From contig JBBDWN010000058.1 in the NCBI GenBank assembly GCA_040902855.1, forward strand, positions 1 through 5,318: a stretch of 5,318 nucleotides of DNA, in the 5' to 3' direction. The notes beneath the pieces were generated by a model. The model was not told where the DNA came from. It did not search any database and saw nothing but the letters and a program-made list of their open reading frames with translations. Source of the DNA: DATHWB01 sp040902855. Its GTDB lineage: Bacteria > Actinomycetota > Acidimicrobiia > Spongiisociales > ZC4RG35. Below, one piece after another: positions 1 to 5,291 of the stretch. The stretch's first letter is position 1; the number at the start of each line of letters is the position of its first letter. The position numbers and the translations under genes are program-made.

Positions 1-39
1 GGCTCTGCGAGGGAGTGCTGGGGGGAGACAGCCGAGCGC

Positions 40-61
40 CAGCGAGGCAGAGGGGTCGCTG
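40..61 (-). terminator. Weak hairpin just after the response regulator stop
   Basis: CAGCGA (40-45) and TCGCTG (56-61) form a 6-bp inverted repeat with a 10-nt loop, starting 1 nt after the regulator stop codon on the minus strand. No T-run follows, so it is at best a poor intrinsic terminator. The rest of 1-61 shows no gene I can support. Confidence 0.2.
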
Positions 62-697
62 TCAGATCAACCGGCGTTCGGCGGCCCAGCGGGTGAGTTC
101 GTTGCGGTTGGAGAGTTGGAGCTTGCGGAGGACGTTGGAGACGTGGGTCTCGACGGTCTTGATCGAGATGAAGAGTTCCTCGCCGGTCTCCCGGTAGGTG
201 TAGCCGCGGGCGATGAGACGCAGCACCTCGCGCTCACGGTCGGTGAGAAGGTCGAACTCCGGGTCGACCTGCCCGACAGGGACCGAACTGAACGCGTCGA
301 GGACGAACCCGGCGAGCCGGGGCGAGAACACGGCTTCACCGGCGGCGACCGTCCGAATGGCCGCCGCTACTTCTGCGGGTGAGGCAGTCTTGGTGATATA
401 GCCCCTGGCGCCCGCCCGTACGACCGAGACGACGTCATCGGCAGCATCCGACGCCGACAAGGCCAGAAAGATCTGGTCGTCGATGTGCTTTCGCACTCCG
501 GCCACGACTGCCGCTCCCCCGCCCCCGGGAAGATGGACATCCAAGAGCACCACGTCCGGTTTGCGCTCGACGATCAGTTCGATGGCCGCTTCGACCTCGG
601 AGGCCTCGCCCACCACTTCGAGATCGCCTGCCAACTCTGCCCGGACACCAGCACGGAATAAGTCGTGGTCGTCGACGATGAACACCCGGATCGTCAT
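62..697 (-). CDS. NarL/LuxR-family response regulator
   Basis: Cytoplasmic two-component response regulator and transcription factor of 211 residues, a normal length for the NarL/FixJ family. The receiver domain covers about residues 3-118. It has the acidic pair D9/D10 (FIVDDHD), the phosphoacceptor D53 (LLDVHLPGG), the switch residue S81 and the conserved K103 (GYITK). A linker leads to a LuxR-type helix-turn-helix at about 150-211 (LTDREREVLRLIARG, then IKTVETHVSNVLRKL). The first possible ATG is 11 codons upstream, but the ATG at 697 is preferred: it follows a GGAGGT by 6 nt, overlaps the kinase stop as ATGA, and begins exactly at the family N-terminus (MTIRVFIVDD). Co-translation with the kinase gene strongly supports a cognate pair. 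Related actinobacterial regulators usually read REIAEELF before the recognition helix; here it is RETGEELF, a small oddity judged from memory of the family. The target genes cannot be read from the sequence; the divergent lipoprotein gene is one candidate. Confidence 0.96.
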   Translation of the reverse strand: MTIRVFIVDDHDLFRAGVRAELAGDLEVVGEASEVEAAIELIVERKPDVVLLDVHLPGGGGAAVVAGVRKHIDDQIFLALSASDAADDVVSVVRAGARGYITKTASPAEVAAAIRTVAAGEAVFSPRLAGFVLDAFSSVPVGQVDPEFDLLTDREREVLRLIARGYTYRETGEELFISIKTVETHVSNVLRKLQLSNRNELTRWAAERRLI

Positions 698-1806
698 CGC
701 GGGACCTCCAATCTCCACTCGGTTCCCCATCCCGACTCTGAGCGTACGGTTGCCTGACCGTTGTGCCCGGCCACACGCCCGATGATCGATTCCCTCACAC
801 CGAGACGATCACTCGGCAGTCGTTCCGGATCGAACCCTCGGCCCCGATCCCGGACGTAGACCCGAAAGAGGTCGTCGGTGACCTCGCCAAACACGGTGAC
901 GACCTCGGCACCCGAATGCACTGCGGCATTGCTCATCGCCTCCCCGGCGGCAGCCACGATGGCGACGGCATCGTCTGTGAGAGCCCCGTCGCCCGATGTC
1001 ACGACCTCCACCGGCACCGCGTGGCGCTGTTCGACGTCGGATGCGACCGCGTTGAGGGCAGCCGCGAACGATCCGTCCACCGGGCTGGCACCGAACAGCC
1101 AGTCACGAAGCTCTCGCTCCTGTTTCCGGGCCAGCACCGTCACCTCGCTCGCCGTCTCGGCCCGACGCTGGATCAGGGCAAGGGTCTGGAGGACCGAGTC
1201 GTGGAGGTGACGGGATATCTCGACCCGCTCTTCCGCTCTGGCGCGAGCAGCCTCGGCGCTCCTCCGCCTCTCGTCGGCCTCCCGACGATGACGATCTGAC
1301 GACCGCAATGTCCGCACGATCCACGCGAAGATGGCCGCGCTCGCGGCGTAGAGGACGATCGATCCGACGGCTTCGGACGCCCCTCCGGGGCGGACGGCGA
1401 GGGTCACAACGGTCATGATCGTCGCAACCCCCCACGCCTCGCGCCGCCCTCGGATGGACGCGACGGCGACCACGATGAGTGGGAGGCCGCCGGAATAGGT
1501 GGGGACACCGGCGCCGGTGAATGCGGTGGCGACGAGGGCGCCGGCACCGAGCACCCCGTCGACAGCCAGGGTCGAGGCCGTGACCAGACGCGCCGGATTC
1601 GACGACGACCAGCCGACCGAGATCATCGACCAACCCGCGACGACGGCGGCAACGATGATCGGGAGCCACGGCCGATCCATGGCTTCCCGCGCGACGAGGT
1701 ACGCCGAGAACACGAGGACCCCCACCCAGGCGGCGCCGACTACCCGGGCTCCGGCGGCGATTCGGAGCAGAATCGGTTCGAGATCGTCTGGCGGCTGGTT
1801 CGTCAT
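694..1806 (-). CDS. Sensor histidine kinase, HisKA_3/DesK-like, six TM segments
   Basis: Membrane sensor kinase of 370 residues that should phosphorylate the response regulator encoded directly downstream. The N-terminal half has about six hydrophobic segments (roughly residues 22-39, 47-66, 74-98, 107-118, 125-138, 148-165) with no large extracytoplasmic domain, so the signal is probably sensed in or at the membrane. A charged, Arg/Glu/Ala-rich coiled coil (about 166-198) leads to the HisKA_3 dimerisation helix with H-box RHLHDSVLQTLALI, phosphoacceptor H202. The HATPase domain follows: N-box with N293 (GEAMSNAAVHSG), G1 box DRGRGFDP at 320-327, then LGVRESIIGR (335-344) and the GWGTEW loop (359-364). 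The start ATG has no SD; a TAGCCT hexamer 8 nt upstream suggests a leaderless transcript. The 3' end overlaps the regulator by 4 bp (ATGA). The family is clear; the signal is unknown. Confidence 0.95.
   Translation of the reverse strand: MTNQPPDDLEPILLRIAAGARVVGAAWVGVLVFSAYLVAREAMDRPWLPIIVAAVVAGWSMISVGWSSSNPARLVTASTLAVDGVLGAGALVATAFTGAGVPTYSGGLPLIVVAVASIRGRREAWGVATIMTVVTLAVRPGGASEAVGSIVLYAASAAIFAWIVRTLRSSDRHRREADERRRSAEAARARAEERVEISRHLHDSVLQTLALIQRRAETASEVTVLARKQERELRDWLFGASPVDGSFAAALNAVASDVEQRHAVPVEVVTSGDGALTDDAVAIVAAAGEAMSNAAVHSGAEVVTVFGEVTDDLFRVYVRDRGRGFDPERLPSDRLGVRESIIGRVAGHNGQATVRSESGWGTEWRLEVPR
704..709 (-). promoter_or_regulatory. Ribosome binding site of the response regulator
   Basis: GGAGGT on the minus strand lies 6 nt upstream of the ATG at 697 and inside the 3' end of the kinase gene. 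It decides the start in favour of ATG 697 over the in-frame ATG at 730, which has no comparable site. Confidence 0.85.
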
Positions 1807-1814
1807 CGGGGTGA

Positions 1815-1820
1815 AGGCTA
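1815..1820 (-). promoter_or_regulatory. Putative -10 element (TAGCCT) for the kinase-regulator operon
   Basis: TAGCCT on the minus strand fits the actinobacterial TANNNT -10 pattern. It ends 8 nt before the ATG at 1806, the spacing expected when transcription starts at the initiation codon. No SD lies between it and the ATG, and no convincing -35 hexamer is visible. This is inferred from motif and spacing only. Confidence 0.45.
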
Positions 1821-1838
1821 CGAGCCTGCGAGCACCGT

Positions 1839-1844
1839 TAGCCT
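1839..1844 (+). promoter_or_regulatory. Putative -10 element (TAGCCT) for the lipoprotein gene
   Basis: TAGCCT on the plus strand ends 7 nt before the GTG at 1852, again a spacing typical of leaderless genes, with no SD present. It is the mirror copy of the kinase -10 candidate. The two hexamers are 18 bp apart, so any -35 of one promoter would overlap the -10 of the other. No good -35 is visible. Confidence 0.45.
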
Positions 1845-1851
1845 CTTTCTG

Positions 1852-2718
1852 GTGCCTCTCATGCCCCGTCCGAGGCGGCTCCCAATCCTCGTTGCGCTGG
1901 TTCTTGCCGCATGCTCGCCCGTCGTGAATGGAACCGCGACCTCGACAACCGTCACGACCGTCGTCGACGACGCGTCGACGACGACGGCGACGACTGTCCC
2001 GGCAATCGTCGAGGAGCCGCCCTGCGCCAGCGGCTCAGAGCCGTACGTCGAGAGTGGCGGAGCCGGATTGATCGAGCGTGATAACAGCGACGCCGATGTC
2101 GTCGCCGGAATCCGCTGGACCAGCTTTCCGGTCTGCGATCGGATCGTCATCGAGTTCGCGGCTTCCAGCGGTGCGCCCGCCGTTTCTCCGCCCAGTGTTG
2201 GGCCGCTCTTCATCCGGTCTGCCGGGGTCCTCCGGATCCAGCTCGATCCGGTCGTCTCGCGAACCTCCATCCTCGATCAGGTGATCGACGGGACTCTCGC
2301 CAAGAGCGCCTACGTGGTCCGTCGGACCACCAACGACCTCTTCATCGACCTGCATCTCTCGGCGCCTGCATCGGTACGGGTGAGCGTTGCGTCGAGTCCT
2401 GCCCGGGTCGTGGTCGACCTCCTCGCCGGGGGTGAGCCCTACTCCGCTCCCGCGATCGTCACGGATGATCTGGTCGTCGTCGACCCCGTAGGCGGAAACG
2501 TCATCTACCCCTTCACGGTCAACGGCTACCTGCGAGGCGGAGAGGACACGATGACCGTGACGGTCGAGGCCGCCGGGGTCCTGGAGTCACGTACGGGCGA
2601 TGTCGGACAACGAGGCGATGCCTGGGGGGCGTTCACGGTGTTGATCCCTGACGGTCCGAAGGGCCTGGGATCGATATTGATCGGCGACAGGATCCCGCTC
2701 ACGGTCGACCTGTCCTGA
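1852..2718 (+). CDS. Secreted lipoprotein with AMIN-like and Gmad2-like domains
   Basis: Predicted lipoprotein of 288 residues anchored to the outer face of the membrane. The N-terminus is a lipoprotein signal: positive residues (R6, R8, R9), a hydrophobic core, and the lipobox LAAC with lipidated C21. A low-complexity Thr/Val/Ala/Asp linker (about 27-56) would let the folded part stand off the membrane. Residues about 84-192 (GIRWTSFPVCDRIVIEF, then a beta-rich stretch ending ARVVVDL) resemble the AMIN-like domain of actinobacterial cell-surface proteins; C58 and C95 might form a disulfide. Residues about 206-287 (VVVDPVGGNVIYPFTVNGYL to DAWGAFTVLI) resemble the Gmad2 immunoglobulin-like domain. 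The start is GTG 1852, supported by the -10 spacing; ATG 1861 would also leave a full signal peptide. It is divergent from the kinase gene and convergent with rimM (3-bp gap). Its role is unknown; binding to a wall or surface ligand is a guess from the domains. Confidence 0.88.
   Translation: MPLMPRPRRLPILVALVLAACSPVVNGTATSTTVTTVVDDASTTTATTVPAIVEEPPCASGSEPYVESGGAGLIERDNSDADVVAGIRWTSFPVCDRIVIEFAASSGAPAVSPPSVGPLFIRSAGVLRIQLDPVVSRTSILDQVIDGTLAKSAYVVRRTTNDLFIDLHLSAPASVRVSVASSPARVVVDLLAGGEPYSAPAIVTDDLVVVDPVGGNVIYPFTVNGYLRGGEDTMTVTVEAAGVLESRTGDVGQRGDAWGAFTVLIPDGPKGLGSILIGDRIPLTVDLS
2643..2672. terminator. Imperfect hairpin near the lipoprotein/rimM convergent junction
   Basis: GATCCC (2643-2648) pairs with GGGATC (2667-2672), and inside it GGTCC-GAA-GGGCC forms a second short stem with one G-U pair on the plus strand. 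It sits in the last codons of the lipoprotein gene, about 50 nt past the rimM stop on the minus strand, where a terminator for the ffh-rimM operon would be expected because the convergent genes leave only 3 bp between them. There is no T-tract on either side, so termination is only a possibility and the pairing may be coincidental. A second GATCCC at 2691-2696 could compete for pairing with the same GGGATC. Confidence 0.2.
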
Positions 2719-2721
2719 GAT

Positions 2722-3243
2722 TCAGTCTTCCGGGATGAGACCAGGGATGTCGGCCACGACGATCCGACGCCCTTCGACGTCGACTTCGGGTACGAGAGCC
2801 GCCACAAACGGAACCTCGAAGACGCCTGCTTCGGCCCGCACGACGAGGCGGTACTGAGCAGCGCCCTCGATGACGTCTTCGACCGTTCCGATTGAGGTGC
2901 CGTCGACCGAGGCGACGTCGAGTCCGATCAGGTCGTCAGGCCAGTATTCATCATCCGCGAGATCGCGCCGTTCCGACGCCTCGATGAAGAGGAATTCGCC
3001 GGTGAGCGTTTCGGCGGCGGTTCGATCCTGCACTTCGACGAACCGCACGAGGAGCGAATCTGTTCGCCATTGGGACCGCTCGACTGTGAGGGACCGACCG
3101 GACGCAGAGGTCACGCCGCTGCCTGGAGCGAATCGGTCGGGATTGTCCGTGTCGGGATGGACCGCAACGTAGCCGTGGAGTCCATGGGGGCGGCCTATCC
3201 GCCCGACGAGAACTCCGTCAGTCGATGAACTCGACGCCGGCAG
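2722..3243 (-). CDS. rimM: Ribosome maturation factor RimM (non-canonical start)
   Basis: RimM binds S19 in the 30S head and helps late 16S rRNA processing. The N-terminal beta-barrel domain carries the signature VGRIGRPHGLHGYV (13-26, numbered from the CTG below). The C-terminal PRC-barrel starts near residue 99 (EYWPDDLIGLDV) and contains the FEVPFVAALVPEVD segment. From the CTG at 3243 the protein is 173 residues, a normal RimM length. The first ordinary start codon in frame is the GTG at 3114, which would give 130 residues and remove the signature. Between that GTG and the in-frame stop at 3316-3318 there is no ATG, GTG or TTG. The CTG at 3243-3241 lies 6 nt after a perfect AGGAGG, inside the end of the KH gene (26-bp overlap), so I choose it, with a sequence error as the alternative. 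Identity is firm; the start is not. Confidence 0.92.
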   Translation of the reverse strand: MPASSSSTDGVLVGRIGRPHGLHGYVAVHPDTDNPDRFAPGSGVTSASGRSLTVERSQWRTDSLLVRFVEVQDRTAAETLTGEFLFIEASERRDLADDEYWPDDLIGLDVASVDGTSIGTVEDVIEGAAQYRLVVRAEAGVFEVPFVAALVPEVDVEGRRIVVADIPGLIPED

Positions 3244-3475
3244 ACAGACCCTCCTCGTCGGCGGCGGCCTGGGCCACCGTACGGATGGCGCGAGCGACCC
3301 GGCCCCGACGGCCGATCACCCGTCCGAGGTCACCCTTGGCGGTGCGAACCTCGGCGACGACATCGTCGGGACCCTGCTCGACGAGTGTGACTTCGACTTC
3401 TTCAGGCGTGGAGACGATCTCTTTGACGAGGAACGTCACGACGTTCTCGACGATCTCGCCTTTGGTTTCGGTCAC
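3218..3475 (-). CDS. khpA: KH-domain RNA-binding protein, KhpA-like
   Basis: Small cytoplasmic single-KH protein of 85 residues, slightly longer than the usual 75-80. The KH RNA-binding loop is the GRRG at 55-58 in the stretch GRVIGRRGRVARAIRTV, preceded by the beta strands VEVTLVEQG and DVVAEVRTA. Homologues in this operon position (YlqC/KhpA) act with KhpB as a broad RNA chaperone in Gram-positive bacteria; a function in ribosome assembly or RNA stability is transferred from the family. It begins at GTG 3475, overlapping the rpsP stop by 4 bp (GTGA), with GGAGG placed 4 nt upstream inside the last Glu codons of rpsP. Translation should therefore be coupled to S16. The gene symbol follows family and position; no KhpB gene is in the window to support the pairing. 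Confidence 0.93.
   Translation of the reverse strand: MTETKGEIVENVVTFLVKEIVSTPEEVEVTLVEQGPDDVVAEVRTAKGDLGRVIGRRGRVARAIRTVAQAAADEEGLSAGVEFID
3250..3255 (-). promoter_or_regulatory. Perfect SD (AGGAGG) ahead of the possible CTG start of rimM
   Basis: On the minus strand AGGAGG is followed by 6 nt and then the CTG at 3243-3241, in frame with the whole RimM N-terminus. The same bases encode part of DEEG in the KH protein, so the match could be a by-product of GAG codons. It is the only strong SD in the region where rimM must start. Confidence 0.45.
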
Positions 3476-3933
3476 TCTTCCTCCGCATCGTCTACGACAT
3501 CTGCCTGGGCCTCGTCGGCGGTCGGCTCGGCAACTTCGTCAGCCGCAACCTCGTCAGCCGCAACCTCGTCAGCCGCAACCTCGTCAGCCGCAACCTCGTC
3601 AGCCGCAACCTCGTCGACCGGAGCCTCTTCGACCGGGGCGGGCGCCTTGGCGACCACCGTATGGATCTTGCCTGCGGCGATCTTGTACCGGGACATCGCC
3701 CCCGAGATCTCGAGCAGCTTGCGCACTGCCTCTGTGGGCTGGGCGCCCTTCTTCAGCCAGTCGATCGCCTTGTCGGAGTCGATCTCGATCACTGAAGGAT
3801 CCTGGCGGGGGTCATATCGACCCAGCAGGTCGATGTACCGGCCATCGCGCGGCGCACGGCCGTCGATGACGACCACGCGATAGAACGGGGAATGCTTCTT
3901 CCCCATGCGCATCAGGCGCATCTTGACGGCCAT
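3472..3933 (-). CDS. rpsP: 30S ribosomal protein S16 with long acidic C-terminal tail
   Basis: Structural protein of the small subunit that binds 16S rRNA early in 30S assembly. Residues 1 to about 92 are a complete S16 domain: MAVKMRLMRMGKKHSPFYRVV, IDGRAPRDGRYIDLLGRYDP, then DKAIDWLKKGAQPTEAVRKLL. S16 is usually 80-90 residues; here the protein is 153 because of an acidic, Ala/Val-rich tail (about 96-153). Extended S16 tails are common in actinobacteria. This tail contains five exact DEVAA units (107-131) plus a partial DEVA (132-135), encoded by a perfect 15-bp tandem repeat, and ends DDAEEE. The start ATG has an AGAGGTGA site just upstream that overlaps the ffh stop; the gap to ffh is 5 bp. 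The tail is probably disordered and lies outside the rRNA-binding core. Confidence 0.98.
   Translation of the reverse strand: MAVKMRLMRMGKKHSPFYRVVVIDGRAPRDGRYIDLLGRYDPRQDPSVIEIDSDKAIDWLKKGAQPTEAVRKLLEISGAMSRYKIAAGKIHTVVAKAPAPVEEAPVDEVAADEVAADEVAADEVAADEVAADEVAEPTADEAQADVVDDAEEE
3480..3484 (-). promoter_or_regulatory. Ribosome binding site of the KH protein gene
   Basis: GGAGG on the minus strand, 4 nt before the GTG at 3475. It is encoded within the acidic AEEE end of S16, and it supports GTG 3475 as the real start despite the 4-bp gene overlap. Confidence 0.7.
3541..3615 (-). repeat. Five perfect 15-bp tandem repeats within rpsP
   Basis: The unit reads AGCCGCAACCTCGTC on the plus strand and is repeated five times without a single difference. 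On the coding strand it is GACGAGGTTGCGGCT, encoding DEVAA. A degenerate partial sixth unit (GACGAAGTTGCC, DEVA) follows at 3540-3529. The unit keeps the reading frame, so gain or loss of copies changes tail length by five residues. Confidence 0.98.
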
Positions 3934-3938
3934 CTACT

Positions 3939-3946
3939 TCACCTCT
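3939..3946 (-). promoter_or_regulatory. Ribosome binding site of rpsP overlapping the ffh stop
   Basis: AGAGGTGA on the minus strand lies 5 nt before the rpsP ATG, and its TGA is the ffh stop codon. This suggests that ribosomes ending ffh can reinitiate on rpsP. Confidence 0.65.
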
Positions 3947-5276
3947 TGCGTCTCTTGGCTGCGGTGGCGAGCCCCGGCATTCCCGGAAGTCCCCGGCCAC
4001 CGGCCAGCTGCTTCATCATCTTCTGTGCATCGGCAAACTGCTTGAGAAGTCGGTTCACGTCCTGGGGGGTTGTGCCCGACCCGACCGCGATCCGCTTTCG
4101 TCGGCTGCCACCGATGATCTTGGGTTTCTGCCGCTCCTCAGGGGTCATCGAGCGGATGATCGCTTCGACGCGTGCCAGATCGCGGTCATCGATATTGACG
4201 TCCCGCAAGGCGGAACCGGCGCCAGGAAGCATAGCAAGGATGTCCTTGAGCGGCCCCATCCGCTTCAGCATCTGGAACTGTTCGAGGAAGTCTTCCAGCG
4301 TGAACTGGCCTTTTTCGAGTTTGCGGGCAGTCTTCTCGGCCTCTTCCTCGTCGAAGTTCTGTTCGGCCTTCTCGATCAGCCCGAGCACGTCTCCCATCCC
4401 GAGGATCCGCCCCGCCATCCGATCGGGGTGGAACGGTTCGAGAGCTTCAAGACCTTCTCCGAGACCGGCGAACTTGATCGGGACACCTGTCACTTCTCGC
4501 ACCGAGATCGCCGCCCCGCCCCGGGCGTCGCCGTCGAGCTTGGAAAGAACCACCCCGGTCACCGAGGTCTGTTCGGCGAAACCCTTGGCCACGTTGACGG
4601 CGTCCTGGCCGGTCATGGCGTCGACGACCAGGAGGACCTCGTCGGGTTCGGCTTCCTTCGCCACCTCGGCCAGTTCCCGCATCAGCTCCTGGTCGATCTG
4701 AAGACGGCCTGCGGTGTCGATGATGACCGTGTCTCGCCCCAGCTTCGCCGCCTCTTTCAACGCTGCCTTGACGAGTCGGCGGGGTTTCGAGTTGCGATCG
4801 GCGTATACCGGCACGTCGATGCGGGCACCGAGCATTTCGAGCTGGTCAATGGCTGCGGGACGCTGCAGGTCAGCCGCCACCAACATCGGGCGACGACCGT
4901 CGAGTTTCAGCCGAAGTGCGAGCTTGGCTGCGGTGGTCGTCTTTCCCGAACCCTGCAGACCCACCATCAGGATCGTCAGCGGAGGTGCGGCCTTGACGAG
5001 GGGGACCGCCTCCGACCCGAGCGTCGTGATCAACTCCTCGTGGACGATCTTGATGACCTGCTGGCCGGGAGTGAGACTCTTCTGGACGTCGGCCCCCAGG
5101 GCCCGGGCGCGAATTCTGTCGAGCAGCGAGCGGACCACCGCGACGTTCACATCGGCTTCGAGGAGAGCGAGTCGCACCTCGCGCAGGGCCGTGTCGACGT
5201 CGGACTCGTCGAGTCGGCCCTTCCCACGGAGACGCGAGAACACGCCTTCGAATCGATCGGTCAGTGTGTCGAACAT
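3939..5276 (-). CDS. ffh: Signal recognition particle protein Ffh (SRP54)
   Basis: GTPase that binds 4.5S RNA and signal sequences of nascent membrane proteins and docks with FtsY at the membrane. The 445-residue length is usual for Ffh. The N domain (about 1-90) has the ALLEADVN motif (37-44). The G domain follows: P-loop GLQGSGKTT (106-114), insertion-box motif DLQRPAA (136-142), DTAGR (187-191), SKLDGD (245-250; most Ffh proteins have Thr first) and GLGE (271-274). The M domain (about 300-436) has the methionine-rich QMLKRMGPLKDILAMLPG finger region and the RNA-binding helix-turn-helix with SRRKRIAVGSGT (391-402), then the Met-rich KMMKQL helix. The C-terminus is basic (KRRKR). All key motifs are present. 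It is first in the visible operon; only 42 bp of upstream sequence are in the window, without an SD, so a leaderless start is possible. Confidence 0.99.
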   Translation of the reverse strand: MFDTLTDRFEGVFSRLRGKGRLDESDVDTALREVRLALLEADVNVAVVRSLLDRIRARALGADVQKSLTPGQQVIKIVHEELITTLGSEAVPLVKAAPPLTILMVGLQGSGKTTTAAKLALRLKLDGRRPMLVAADLQRPAAIDQLEMLGARIDVPVYADRNSKPRRLVKAALKEAAKLGRDTVIIDTAGRLQIDQELMRELAEVAKEAEPDEVLLVVDAMTGQDAVNVAKGFAEQTSVTGVVLSKLDGDARGGAAISVREVTGVPIKFAGLGEGLEALEPFHPDRMAGRILGMGDVLGLIEKAEQNFDEEEAEKTARKLEKGQFTLEDFLEQFQMLKRMGPLKDILAMLPGAGSALRDVNIDDRDLARVEAIIRSMTPEERQKPKIIGGSRRKRIAVGSGTTPQDVNRLLKQFADAQKMMKQLAGGRGLPGMPGLATAAKRRKR

Positions 5277-5285
5277 GAGACGAGA

Positions 5286-5291
5286 ACGGTA
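5286..5291 (-). promoter_or_regulatory. Possible -10 element (TACCGT) before ffh
   Basis: TACCGT on the minus strand fits TANNNT and ends 9 nt before the ffh ATG, with no SD in between (TCTCGTCTC). The spacing is slightly long for a leaderless start, and the -35 region is almost at the window edge, so this is weak. Confidence 0.25.

Noticed and set aside
698..730. Extended response regulator beginning at the ATG at 730
   Set aside because: The extra 11 residues are not family-like, and the GGAGGT plus ATGA overlap favour the ATG at 697.
763..1299. 178-codon plus-strand open frame opposite the kinase gene
   Set aside because: No recognisable domain or SD, and it is fully antisense to the HATPase and HisKA_3 coding region.
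1959..1972. 14-bp perfect palindrome CGTCGTCGACGACG in the lipoprotein gene
   Set aside because: It lies in the low-complexity Thr/Asp/Val linker, where GTC, GAC and ACG codons readily create such palindromes; it is not near a promoter.
1818..2270. 150-codon minus-strand open frame opposite the lipoprotein gene and crossing the divergent gap
   Set aside because: The plus-strand lipoprotein has a signal peptide, lipobox and domain-like segments; the opposite frame has none and runs into the promoter region.
3541..3615. CRISPR-like repeat array
   Set aside because: The 15-bp units are directly adjacent with no spacers and are in frame within rpsP, so this is a coding tandem repeat.
3225..3869. 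Long plus-strand open frame with a PRQPQ-like repeat opposite rpsP and the KH gene
   Set aside because: It is the antisense shadow of the 15-bp repeat and of conserved minus-strand genes. The minus-strand proteins are clear family members.
3892..4701. 269-codon plus-strand open frame opposite ffh
   Set aside because: Its Ser/Arg/Pro-rich translation is typical of antisense frames in high-GC DNA, and ffh on the other strand is complete with all motifs.
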